Source of the DNA: Amphirosellinia nigrospora
Lineage: Eukaryota; Ascomycota; Sordariomycetes; Xylariales; Xylariaceae
Direction: 5' to 3'
Assembly (NCBI GenBank): GCA_004123355.1
Contig: SCHM01000007.1
Span: forward strand, 1,054,001-1,118,000
Length of the DNA stretch: 64,000 nucleotides
Made by a program: the position numbers and the translations under genes. The notes under the pieces were generated by a model. That model was not told the origin of the DNA and ran no database searches. It worked only from the letters and a program-made list of their open reading frames with translations. Below, one piece after another: positions 35,391 to 47,490 of this stretch (the first letter of the stretch is position 1; each line of letters starts with the position of its first letter).

Positions 35391-38107
35391 ATAAATAAAA
35401 TATATTTTATATTTATATTTATTTATTTCATTAAAAGTTTTAAAGTTTTTTAATAGTACTAATTTTTCTAACTTATATAAATTTATTTTTATATAAACTG
35501 TATATTCTTTTGTTTTTTTAATTAAATTTATTATTAATTTTTTCCGAAATTAGCTTTATTATTCTATATTTTTATATTTAATTTTATATTAAATAAAAAA
35601 CAACGTTTATATATTAAAAGATAATAATTTTCGAAATATAAATATATTTTAAAATATTACATCTTTTTATATAATAATTTCAATATTTAATTTATTATTA
35701 TTCATAATTTTAATATTAAGTATTCTTTTTTAATTTAAATAATTAAAAATTATTATTAAAAGCAAAAATATAAAAATAAATATAATTAAAAGTACTATTA
35801 TTATAGTTTTTGTTTAATAATTAGTTTAATAATAAATTTAAAATTTATTTTTAATAACAATTAGTTCTAAATTATTTTAAATAATTAGTTTCGAATTATT
35901 TTTAAATTCATTATTATTAAAGCTAGTTTTTACTGAATAAAAAACTTCGTTATTTTTTAACTAATAAATAAATTAACTATAATAACTAGATTTACCGTTT
36001 TTTTTTCTATAAATAAGTTTATAAATGTTTTTTTATAAAAAAGTTTATTATTATTTTTTGTATAAAAATCTAGCTTAGGATAATTATTAAAACTAAAGCT
36101 ATTTTTTAAGTTAAGGTTTTTTAAGCTAGAATAACTTTTTAGCTTAAGGTGATTTTTATTAAAACTATAATCTATAATATTATAGTTATTTAGAAGAAAA
36201 AAAAAACCCTAAAAAAAAAAAAGTTTTAATATTGTATAATTATAAAATTTTATTGAACTTTATAAGATATTAATATTTATATAAATAAAATAATTAAAAT
36301 TATTTTTAAAGCTCATAAATACTTTTAATTTTTAATAAATTTACTATAAATATTATAGTTTTTAATTATTTAAACTTTTAATTTTAGTTATTATTACTTT
36401 TATTAAAACAATTTTAATGAATAACTTTATTAGCTATATTTAAAACATTTAAGCTTTTTTTTTTTTATAAATTTGTTTTTAAAATTAAATTTAGACTTTA
36501 ATTTATGATTTTTGTTTTTATTATCTTTTTATTATAACTTTTATTTTATTAATAATAAATTATTAGATTCTTTTCGGGGTATTTTAACTCGGTTTTTTTT
36601 ATATAGTTTTTAAATTATTATTAATTTATCGATTAAATTTTAAATATAATATTTCTTATATTTTTTCATTTTAATAGTAATATTATATTAAGCTATTATT
36701 TTATCTTTTATTATAGTTATAAATATTATAATTTATTAGTTTATAATTTTTTTTTTTTAGTTTTTATATTTTCTTTTTAAAATATAAATAAAAAAAATAT
36801 AAATTATTTTTATTGTTTATAATTAACAATATTATTTTATATTTTTTACTATTTTTAATTAAATTTAAAACGCTAGTTTTAATATATTAATAATTTTATA
36901 TTAATATTAGTTTTTACATAAATTTAAAAAAAAAAAAATTATATTTAACAGTTTTTATAATAAAATATAATTATATTAATATATTAATCATTTTAAGCTT
37001 TTTTTAAGTAGTTTTTTTTCATTAAATTGTAGTTTAAATTTATATTATTTTAGTTTTTTTTATTAAATAAAAACTTTTTACATTCAACAATAATAATAAC
37101 AATAATTTCAAAATTTTCAGTTTAAATTTTTTTTAATAAATCATATTTCGGTTTTTTTGTTTTAAATTAATCGATTTAAACTTTTTCAAAAACTTATTTA
37201 TTTTTTTCGCTATTTTATCCAAAAAGTTTAATATTTTTTAATTATTTTTTAACAATATTTTTTATGTTGAAATATTTTAAAACATAGTTTTATTAGCTAA
37301 ACTATTAAATTAATTAAATCAATTGAATTAATTCAAATTATTTTTTATTTAATTTTTTTAATTTTTTAAATCATTAATATTTATTAAATTTATTTTCTAT
37401 AAATTTTATTTTTATTTATAATTAATAATTATTTTACGATTTTTTTTAAGTTTTTTAATTTTAACGTTTTTATTTAAATTTTTAATAATTTTATTATATT
37501 GTTTATTTTTTTAATATTTTTCATTTTATTTAATTTAAAAATTTGTTATATTTCTAATTATTGTTAAACGTTAAATTATTAATGAATTATTTTATCGAAT
37601 AAATATTTTTATTATTTTAATTTTTAAATTTATAATAATATTTTTTAATATTTTTTAATTAGTTATTAACTAACTAATTAATTAATAATTAAAAATAGCT
37701 AATTTATATTGATTAAACCTTTTAAAAATCGATTAATTATAAAAATATATTAATTATATATAAAAATAATACTATTATAAGTTAAATAATTATTATATTA
37801 ATATATATTTTTCATTTTTAATTATAAACTAAATAAGCTAATTCTTTTTAATATTAAAAAATTGTTTAAATAACTATATAACTTAATATTTTTTTATTTA
37901 TATAAAAAGCTTTTTTTATACGTACTATATAATAGTTATATTATATATATAACTATATACTATTATATTATATAGCTACTTAAGCACTAGTAATTATAAA
38001 AATTTTTATTAGGCTAATTGAATATAACTTATATACTAGTAATTATATATATTTTTAAATATATTAGAAAAATATTATTAATAAAATAAAAATAAGATAA
38101 AAATAAA
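35391..38107. other. Mutated relic DNA, two homologous segments
   Basis: 2.7 kb, no gene. 35395-36190 is an inverted match of 31860-32650 and of 48640-49190. 36880-38005 is a direct match of 44820-46115, ending in a shared end sequence (ATAGCTACTTAAGCACTA at about 37972-37990). Parts of 47990-48530 match 36000-37150 inverted, so these segments probably belong to one element of at least 2.6 kb. Confidence 0.65.
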
Positions 38108-38690
38108 GGCAATTGATACGGGGCATGAAGAATTGATACGGGGGCATGACCTTAGGGGGGCATGACTTTTACTTAGCCACATATCAGCTACATAAAAATC
38201 GCAAAATTAAAATTAAAACACCATAATTTTTGTTGTCTTTTGCCCTTTTTATGGTATAAAGTCTGTAGCCCTAGCCCTAAGTGTGGCTGAGATATCACCT
38301 ATTATATACAACTTGAAGCAAAAAATCGGTTAATTACATTACCTTGCATAACATATTATATCTCAGCCACCCTTGTGGCTAGAGCTTAGGGCTATATACT
38401 ATTATATAGCCCGAAAAATAACAAAAATTATCATATTTTTATTCTTTTTTAAGTAGTAGCTTAAGTGTAGCTAAACTGCAAAAAACTATACTTTTAGCAA
38501 AATTTTAATATAAATTAAAGTATAGCTTAGCCACACTTAGGGCTATAAAACCCTAAATTATACTATTATATAGAGCAAAAAATAACAGAAATTCGGGTAT
38601 TTTGTTTATATTTTTCAGAATTTTTTAAATAGCTAATACAAGCGTTATAAAAGTCATGCCCCTTAAGGTCATGCCCCCGTATTAATTGCC
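38108..38690. mobile_element. Non-autonomous inverted-repeat element
   Basis: 583 bp bounded by GGCAATTGATACGGGG on the left and its inverse, CCCCGTATTAATTGCC, on the right; the inverted repeats extend through GGGCATGACCTTA and GGGGCATGACTTTT for about 40 bp. The left end has an internal head duplication (AATTGATACGGGGGCATGA twice). AAAATAAA lies on both sides and could be an 8-bp target duplication, but the flank is low-complexity. The inside holds further inverted pairs around TAAGTGTGGCT and AGCCACACTTA. No coding capacity. Confidence 0.78.
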
Positions 38691-38808
38691 AAAATAAAAA
38701 TAAAAATAAAAATAAAAAGAAAAATAAAATAAAAATAAAATAAAAAGAAAAAGAAAAGAAAATAAAAATAAAAATAAAAATAAAAGAAAAAGAAAAATAA
38801 AAATAAAA

Positions 38809-38839
<31 letters not shown>

Positions 38840-38862
38840 TAAAATAAAAATAAAAACAAAAA
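38691..38862. repeat. A-rich simple repeat (AAAAT/AAAAAT with AAAAG)
   Basis: About 170 bp of A3-5T and A3-5G steps directly abutting the 583-bp element. Long frames across it are low-complexity. Confidence 0.92.
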
Positions 38863-40745
38863 AACTTATTTATATATTTTTAAATATAATTAAAAATTTA
38901 TATATTTTGTTAATTTTAAATTAAGTTATTTAATATTATAAAAATTAATAATAATAAATTTATTTCTATAATTAAAATAAACTAAAAATTAATAAAAAAC
39001 CGCTTAAATTAATATAAATAATATTAGCTTTTTTATAAAACTTTCAATTATTTTATTTTATAAAAAAATAACTATTAAAAATAGCAATTTTATTAAACTA
39101 TTATAAATTAATAATTACTTAGTTTTTATTTATATTATTAATTTTTTTAAGTAATAAATATAAAATTTGCGAAAAATATAGCTTTATTTATTTAAATTAT
39201 ACGATTTATTTTATAAAGTTGATAATAAATTTTTAAATATAAATAACTTTAATAAATTTCTATAAAACTCAGTTGTTTTTATAATTTTTACTTTATTTAA
39301 ATTTTTTAATATATAATTTTTTCTTTTTTATAACGTAAGCTTAAATAGCTTTTTTATTTAGGTTTTAATTTTAGCTATTTTTTATTTTAATAAATAAAAA
39401 CTAGCTTGTTAATTTTAAGTTAAAACTTAGAGCTATAAAAAGCTTATTTTTTTATTTAAATATTTTGATAAACTTATTTGATTTTTTTTAACTAATATTA
39501 AAATTAACTAATATATTATATTACTAAATTTATTTATAGTAGCTAGGCCGTTGGCCCAATAATAGCTATTAATAGCTAGCACAGCTAGTTATAGCTAGGC
39601 ATATTTAAATAGGACAAACAAGTGCTATATACCTTTAATATAATAACTATTTCTTTTTCGCTCCTTTTTTTTATAGTTTATTATTCGGTAATTCGAACTT
39701 ATTTATAATTAAAATAGGTTTTAATTTATTAGTTTTAAGTAAATATATTTGTTTCAATGTTTTTTATAAATAATATTTATATAATATTTTAGTAAAGTTA
39801 TATTTAATACTTTTTATATATTTAAAGTTTAAATATTTATTAATAGTAAAATTTTTATATTTTATAACTTATTATTTTTATATTTTAGGTTATTTATTTA
39901 AACTATAAAATAACCTATATTTTATTAAATATATTTATTTATTTTATTAAGTATTTTATTAGTTTAATATTTTATTAGTTTAATATTTTAATATAAAACT
40001 AATAATGTATTAATTATTTTTATTTTCTCATTTTTTATATAATCTTAAAAGTTTTATAAAATAAAATACTTTTTAAATTAATACATAGTATTAATAATAA
40101 AATGCTTATTTTATTAGTTTAATGTTTTATTTTAAGAAATATTATCTTAGCTATATAATTAATTATAAAATAATATTAGCTATATTAACTAAAATAGTTT
40201 ATTATCTAATAAATATATGGATTCTTTTATATAAATATTAAAAAAAGTCTAATAAAGTTTACTATCATAATTTAAAATAGTTTATAAATAATAATAAATA
40301 AATTAAATATTATTATTTTTAAAAATTAAAATAAATATATTAGAAATATTTAATATATATTTAATAGCGTTTATAGTTATAATAAATTAATATATTAATT
40401 AGTTTATTTTTTTTAAATAATTAAAGCATAATAATAGCTTAATAAGTTATATATTTATTATAATATATTTAATATTTTTTGATATAAAATATTATTCTTA
40501 GTAATTTTTAAAATAATATTTTAGCTAATTATTTTATATATTAATGTTATATATTTTAGCTTTTTCTTAGTTATTAGATTTTTTAACTTATATAAATATT
40601 TTTATACGTTTAAATATTAATAATAATAAATAAACTTATTTTTAATATATGGTTTAATATTAAATTATTATTAAAATAATATGAGAATAAATCCGGGGTA
40701 AAATTAATATTATTAACGGTATTAAATAACGCGTTATATCATATT
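38863..40745. other. Mutated relic DNA, homologous to 49460-50780 and inverted 41040-41760
   Basis: 1.9 kb, no gene. 39260-40740 follows 49460-50780 in the same orientation, and 39260-40010 follows 41040-41760 inverted. Both partners lack the 130-bp element inserted here at 39541. Confidence 0.68.
39541..39669 (-). mobile_element. 130-bp GC-rich element, partly mutated copy
   Basis: AGCTAGGCCGTTGG to CGCTCCTTTTT, inverse of 30151-30278, with many C-to-T/G-to-A differences. Flanked by a perfect 8-bp duplication TTTATAGT (39533-39540 and 39670-39677). The homologous relics at 49730 and 41340 lack the insertion, which confirms it as mobile. Confidence 0.8.
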
Positions 40746-41026
40746 AGTTACGGATCTGCAGGCTCTGGTGGCTGTGCCCCACCACTAGCCACAGTACCCG
40801 TAATCTCCACTTGCAGTAACTGCCACTTGTGGTGAATGCAGTGAATGCAGTTGCAGTGAATGAAGGCAGGCACTGGCAGTGAATGCAGCTGCCCCACGCG
40901 AGTATTTAAGCAGCTGCCTATACTATAGATTTAGACCTTCCTTCCTTCCTACTCTATCTGTAGATTTTATATGCAATATACCACATATGCTGGAGCCTTG
41001 TCTCTTCGAGTGTGTGAAGCGTAACT
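40746..41026 (+). repeat. Solo LTR, family B-related
   Basis: 281 bp GC-normal island from AGTTACGGATCTGCAGG to GAAGCGTAACT. Contains a GAGTATTTAAGCAG TATA-like box, a CCTTCCTTCCT tract, TGTAGATT and TGTGTGAA in the same order as the inverted LTR at 26590, so the two are related. No convincing target duplication. It sits at the junction between the two inverted relic copies 39260-40740 and 41040-41760. Confidence 0.72.
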
Positions 41027-41784
41027 AAAATTTAAAAAAAAAAAAAAATCATTAATATTTTATTAGTTTTATATTGAAATATTAAATTATTAAAAATATT
41101 TAATAAAATAATAGTTTGTTTTATAGTTTAAATAAGTAACTTGAAATATAAAAATAATAAAGTATAAAACATAGAAATCTTTTTATTGAAAAAATATTTC
41201 AAGTTTAATATATAAAAACAGTTAAATATAATTTTATTAAAATATTATAGAAACATTATTTCTAAAAAATATTTAAATAAATATATTTATCATTTAATAT
41301 TATTAAATTAAGAACTATTCTAATTATAAATATTTTCAAATTATTCAATAATGAATTATAAATAAATTTATTAATTTAGAATATTAGCTAGTTTTAATAT
41401 TAAATTAAAGAACTCAATAAGTATATAAAATATTTAAATAAAAAAACAAGCTTTTTATAATTATAAATATATGATCTAAAATTAAAAACTTAGTTTTTAT
41501 CTATTAAAATAAAAAATAACCGAAATTAAATTTTAAATAAAAAAAACTATTTAAATTTATATTATAAGCGGAAAACTTTATATACTAAATAAATTAAAAA
41601 TTATAAAAAAAGCTAAATTTTATAAAAATTAAAAAAATTATTTATATTAAAAAATAATTATTTATAAATAAAAAAGAATTAAAGATATATATTACTTTTA
41701 AGATAGATTATATATAAATTTAAATAAATTTAAATATTTAAAAAGAGGACGTAAAAGCGCGCTAATATTTATTCCGGACTAGTT

Positions 41785-41885
41785 AAAGTATCGGCCTAAT
41801 AATAATTATTAATAGCTAACGTAGCTAGTTATAGCTAAATATAATTAAATAGGATAAATAAATATTATTAAATTACTTTTTTTAC
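41785..41885 (-). mobile_element. 130-bp element, heavily mutated copy
   Basis: TCGGCCTAATAATAATTATT and GCTAACGTAGCTAGTTATAGC follow the copy at 39541 position by position with additional loss of C and G. Right edge uncertain. Confidence 0.62.
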
Positions 41886-43139
41886 GTTATACTTTTAAGG
41901 TTTAATACCTTATAAATAATAAATAAAATCTTATTTTTATCAGTTTTCTTTTTAGCGTATTAAGTTCGGTTTTAACGTTATTTATATTTTTTAAAATATT
42001 ACTATTTTTAACCTTTAACGGTTTATCTTTTTTATTAGTTTTATTATTAAATATTTTATAAACTATAAATGTTATTTTTTTATTATTAAAAACGTTATAG
42101 TTTATTAAATATTTAAATAATATATTTTTAAGCGTAAATAATATATAATATTTATTATATATTTATTACGAAACATTTGGTATTTTCAAGTTTAAAGATT
42201 TTAAACAGCGTCCATAATAATAGCGTATATACTTTTGTTTTAGCTTTTTAAAATCAAAAGTTTTATTATAATATTTATATAATATTTATATTTATAATTA
42301 TAAATATGAATTTTTTGTTTTTATCATTATTTAATAATAATTTATTAAAAGTTAAATTTAGATTAAAATTATTTAAATTAGCGAAATATATATAGTTTTC
42401 TTTTTTTCTTTTTTTTCTTTTAAATTTTCATCTTTTTCGTTTTCTTTGTTCGTTTTAAATTATTATTATTATATTATTATTAAACCAATAATAAAATTCA
42501 AGTGTTTTAATAAACGTCTAATATATTTATTTCGTTTTGTTTTATATTTTTTTATTAATACATAAATATATAATTTTGTAGCTATTAATAATATTAGTTT
42601 TTATTTTCTTATATATATTATATTTGTTTAATTTTATATTTATACTAAAAATATTGAACTTTTTAATTATTATTATTAGTTATATTAAAAATCGTTTTAT
42701 AAAATATGCGATAATATTATTTAAGTTTTTATATCGGAGTTTTTAATGTTTAATATTTATAAGTTTATTATAACATAGCTAGCTTTTTAAATAATATTCA
42801 AATAGAGTTAAAATTTAATACATGATATTTTTAGTAGTTTTTTCGGTTTAAAAACAAAATTTTTCGATATTTATTATAATTTCTTTGCTATTATTTTATC
42901 TTTTATAAATTTTCTTATGAAAATTAAATTGTTTTATATTACTTTATTTAATATAATAAGTATTATAAACATTAAACTTATCAAATAAAAAAATAAAGCT
43001 TTATTTTAATAAATTATTAAAATTTCGTAAATTATGTATTAATAGTTTTAAAGTTTATTACAACGAACTTTTTTTTTCATTATTATTAGTATATAAAGCT
43101 ATTATTTAATAAGCTTAATAATAAATGATATAATTATTA

Positions 43140-43400
43140 GTGCTCAAGTAGCTATGTGGCATTATAGCATATAGCTTTATATGCGCCTAAATATTGCGCG
43201 TTACATATAAAAAAAGCTTTTTTTATATAAAATAAAAAAAATATTAAGCTGTTATAACTATTCCAATAAATTTATTAGTATTTAATAAAAAATAGCTTGT
43301 TTAGTTTATAACTAAAAGGCTAAAAATATATAACTATATAAATATATTAATTAAGCTAACTAGCTTAATATTGCTTTTAATATTAACATTATTTTTATAA
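43140..43400 (-). repeat. Terminal segment of a relic element, inverted
   Basis: Inverse of 45880-46115 and 37790-38005, starting GTGCTCAAGTAGCTATGTGG. It keeps more C and G than its partners (GCGCC, GCGCG), so it is the least mutated copy of this end. Confidence 0.65.
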
Positions 43401-45207
43401 TTATTATTACAACCCTAGTTTTTTGGCCTACTTTTATTATTCTAAAGCTATAGCTACAATATAGCTACCTTATAAAGAATATATAGCAATATTAAGCCAA
43501 AGTAATATATAGCGGCAATATTAAGCGGTATAAAGCATATATTTATAATTATTTATTATTATTTATACGTTAATATACTAGTAATTTTTAAAGTAAAATA
43601 TTAGCTTTTAATATAAAATACATTAAATGTTTAAACTTTTTGCTTATATTATATTTATTGTAATATTTTATTTTATTTATATTATTGTTTAAAAAAATAA
43701 TAAATTTTCAAAAAAAAAACGAAAACGAATTAAATAAGCTTATATAATAAAACATTTAAAAAACTAGTTAATTTTAAAACTATAGCTTTTACTAAAAAAT
43801 TAATATACTTTATTAATAAAAACTTTGTTTAAAAATATTTTTATAAAATATTTTTTATAAGAGATAATTTTTTAAAAAATAATTTATTAAATAAGTTTTA
43901 TTTATCCGCTTATAAAAAACCGTATAAACAAATTTACTAAAAACGTATTATAATAATAATAATAAAAGAAATAATACATAATTAAATTTGAAACTTATTA
44001 AATAGTTTAATAATAATAATATTTTGTTTAATTATAAAGCTAAAAAAGTTTTGTAAAAAGTTTATTATTTTAGTTATTATTATATAAATTTATAAATATT
44101 ATTTATTTAAAGTTAAACAAAACATAAAAGCCCGAATTAAATGTTTTATTAAATGTTTTATTATAATAAAAAATAGTATTATTTATTATTAATATTTTTA
44201 CAAAATAAAACTACTAATAGCTTTTTAATTTGCTAAAATGCCTAGTAAAAACTCTGTTATTTTTTTCGATAAATATAAACTTCGATTTTTTTTATTCATT
44301 ATTAAAAGCGATATGACTAAAACTTTATATTATATCGCGAAAATTATAAACGATATAATATAAAATATAAAACTTTATTATAATAAAATAGTTTGTTATT
44401 TTAAATAAGTTTAACAAAACTAAAATTTAAATAAAATTAAAACTTAACGGATAAAGCTACGGTTTATGTTTATATTTAAAAATAACTAAATTTTTTTTTA
44501 AAAAAGGATAAAACAACAAACAAAAATAATATATTGAAAAATAAAATAGTTTAATTAGCCGTTTTTATAAAACTTATAAAAGTTTAACTCATTATTAAAC
44601 AATTTATATTTATTTTAATTATTATATTATATTTCGATTATAAGAATATTTTAATAATTATTTATATCAAAACAACTTATCTAATAAAAGTTTTTATAAA
44701 TAATAAAAATCGATCTATAAAAGTTCAATATTTTTATTTTTATTATTAATAAATTTATAAACGATAAGCTTAAAGTTAAGTTTAAATATTAGTTTATATT
44801 ATTAAAGAAAAAGCTAGTTTTAATATATAAATAATATTTGTATTAATATTGAATTTTTATATCAATTAATAAAAGTTTTTGAATTATATTTAATAGTTTT
44901 TATAATAAAATTCAAATTATATCAATATATTAATTGGCTTAAACTTTTTTAAATAGTTTCTTTTATTAAGTTTTGGTTTAAATTTTATTATAGTTTAAAG
45001 CTTTTATAAATAAAAGCTTTTTTAAGATTTTTTATGATAAATAATATTTATATTTAATATAAATATTTTTAAATTGTTTTAGAATTAGTAATGATAATAA
45101 TAATAAATTTAATAAATTTAAATTTAAATTTAAAATGAAAATAAACTTTTTTTTAAACTTTTTTTTAGTAAAATTATATTTCGGTTTTTTTTAAAAAAAC
45201 AAGTAAT

Positions 45208-45344
45208 AGTTACAGTGAGTGCACTGTACCGACAGATCCCAATATAGCCACTAATAGAATGCCAAGCCTCCACCTTGGTATTCCACATCCCTTTTATAGG
45301 GGGTTAGCGCAACTGCGTAGTGGCCAGGAACGCCAATCGTCACA
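45208..45344 (-). repeat. Short solo LTR, family C
   Basis: 137 bp. On the minus strand it starts TGTGACGATTGGCG, close to the TGTCACGATTGGTG start of family A, and ends CACTGTAACT; it has a clear TATA box (CCCTATAAAAGGG, around 45290-45302). Flanks GTAAT and CTAAT agree at 4 of 5 positions. The homologous relic near 37150 lacks the insertion. Confidence 0.78.
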
Positions 45345-46187
45345 CTAATTTAAACTTTTTAAAACTTTTTTTTTAATCGTTTAGGTAATGAAATATAAAC
45401 TAATTATTTTTATAATTATTTATTTAATGATATTTATTATAATTAAACTCTTTATTTTTAATTTTATTAATTAAATTTTATTTTTATTTAATTTTTTCAA
45501 TTTTTTTAAAATTATTAATAATAATATTAAGCTCATTTTTTATAAGTTTTATTTTTTATTTATCATTAATGAATTTTTTATTAATTTTATTAAGTTATTT
45601 GTTTTGTTAATATATTTTAATTTTATATATTGTAAAATTATTTATTATTATTTTTAATTATTACGAAACGTTAAATTATTAATTAATTATTTTATTAAAT
45701 AAATATCAATATTTTATTATTTTCATTTTTAATTTGATAATAAATTTTTTTAATTTGTTTTCAATTAATATTTATTGATTAAATAGGTAAAATATATTAA
45801 TTAAAGTTTTCGAAAATTAATTAATTATAAAAACAATAATAATATTAAAATAATAATAATATTAACAATAATATTAAATTCATTAGCTTAATTAATATAT
45901 TTATATTATTATATATTTTTAATTTTTTAGTTATAAATTAAATAAACTATATTTTTATCAAATACTAAGAAAGTTATTTAAATAACTACAATAGCTTAAT
46001 ACCTTTTTATTTTACGTAAAAAAGGCTTTTTTTATACGTACTATATAATATTTATTTATGTACAAAATTATACATATATTATATAGCTATTGAGACATTA
46101 ATAATTATATAATTCATTATTCACTTAATTAAATATTAGATTTATCTATTAATAATAATTAAAATTATTCAATTAATTTATTAATTA
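45345..46187. other. Mutated relic DNA, direct copy of 37150-38005
   Basis: 840 bp, no gene. Follows 37150-38005 closely up to about 46115, then short unrelated AT-rich DNA to the next foldback. Confidence 0.68.
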
Positions 46188-47490
46188 AGCCCCCAAGGGG
46201 TGTTGCTAGGTGGCTTCCCCTGCGCTCCGTAGATAGACAGCTGGCACACTGCCAATCAGAGAATCTATTATTAGATCCACTGCGTGCATCTAATAATAGA
46301 TTTCCTGACTTCTTAATCAAGCTTTACTTTACAACCCATATTATTTTTCTCATTTATTTTATACTTTTATTTTACTTTTTTAGTTTTATTCTATATATGA
46401 AAAAATTAATTAGTTTTATCATATTTTTAATATTTATTGTAAAATAATTTTCGCATATATATTAAATATATATAATATTTTTTTATTTATTTTAATATTA
46501 AAACGCTAAATTATAGTTTTATAAATAATCATTATTTCTATATTGTTTCATTAAACGTTTTTTATATTAATTAATTAATGTATTATTTTTCATTAATGAA
46601 AGTTTTAACTTTCAGTTTTTTTTTATATTATATAAATGTTTTTAATATAATCAACTGATTTACATATAAAATATTAAAAACTAATATAATTAATAAATTA
46701 TAAAATTATTTATATGCTCATTTCTTTGAATATTATTCATTTAAATATACTATATTTATATTTATTTAGCTAAATTAAAACTGTTAATTTAGTTTAACGA
46801 TTTGTATTTAAAGTATTTTATATTTATATAATTCTTATTATTCTTATTATTCTTTATATATTTCTTTATAATATTAATATTTTTTTGTATAAAAAATTAG
46901 TTCAAAAATATTTTTTAATAATATTAATAGTTTTTTTTGATATTATTAACTTTTTTTTAATATGCAAGTTTTTTATAATAAAACTTTAAATGTTAAATAA
47001 TATCATAATATTTTAAAGCTATAATAAAATTAATAGTAAAGAAACTTTTTATTTTATTTTGAAAGTTATATCATTATATATAAAATAAGTAATATTTATA
47101 ACTATTATATTAAATAATACGAATTTCTTAATTTTTATAGTTTATTTATTTAAATTTAATAAAATAGTACACTCTATTTTTACAATAAATAATTAATAAA
47201 TTAGAATATAAAACATTTTAATAATATTAACATAAATAAAATTATTATTGTTTTTTAATTTATTTAATTTAAAGTTTTATTTAATAATATATTTATGAGA
47301 AGAATATTATGGGTTGTAAAGTAAGCTTGATTAAAGGAAGAGAATCTATTATTAGATCCACGCAGTGGATCTAATAATAGATTCTCTGACTGGCAGTGTG
47401 CCAGCTGTCTATCTAGATACAGGTGTTGCCAGGTGGCTTCCCCGCGCTCCGCGCAGGGAAGCCACTGGCAACACAGACCCCTTGGGGGCT
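46188..47490. mobile_element. 1.3-kb foldback element with palindromic arms and mutated middle
   Basis: Left end AGCCCCCAAGGGG, right end CCCCTTGGGGGCT. The inverted repeats run about 150-190 bp inward, to TTTACAACCCATA on the left (46330) and its inverse near 47308. The right arm holds two internal palindromes: 47339-47387 with 23-bp arms and spacer GCA, and 47423-47475 with a GTTGCC..GGCAAC outer stem and an inner GCGC/GCGC with spacer TCC (GGA on the minus strand). The left arm has lost most of the second. The roughly 960-bp middle is as AT-rich as the surroundings. No transposase is visible, and a target duplication is unclear. Confidence 0.83.

Larger units (their letters stand above)
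41027..45207. other. Mutated relic DNA
   Basis: 4.2 kb, no gene. 41040-41760 is an inverted copy of 39260-40010. A decayed 130-bp element follows at 41785. A relic end in inverted orientation lies at 43140-43400 (see finding on the shared end). 44820-45205 matches 36880-37150. The remainder has no recognisable origin. Confidence 0.65.

Noticed and set aside
38566-38859. 97-residue Phe/Tyr/Ile-rich frame
   Set aside because: Translation of the A-rich simple repeat.
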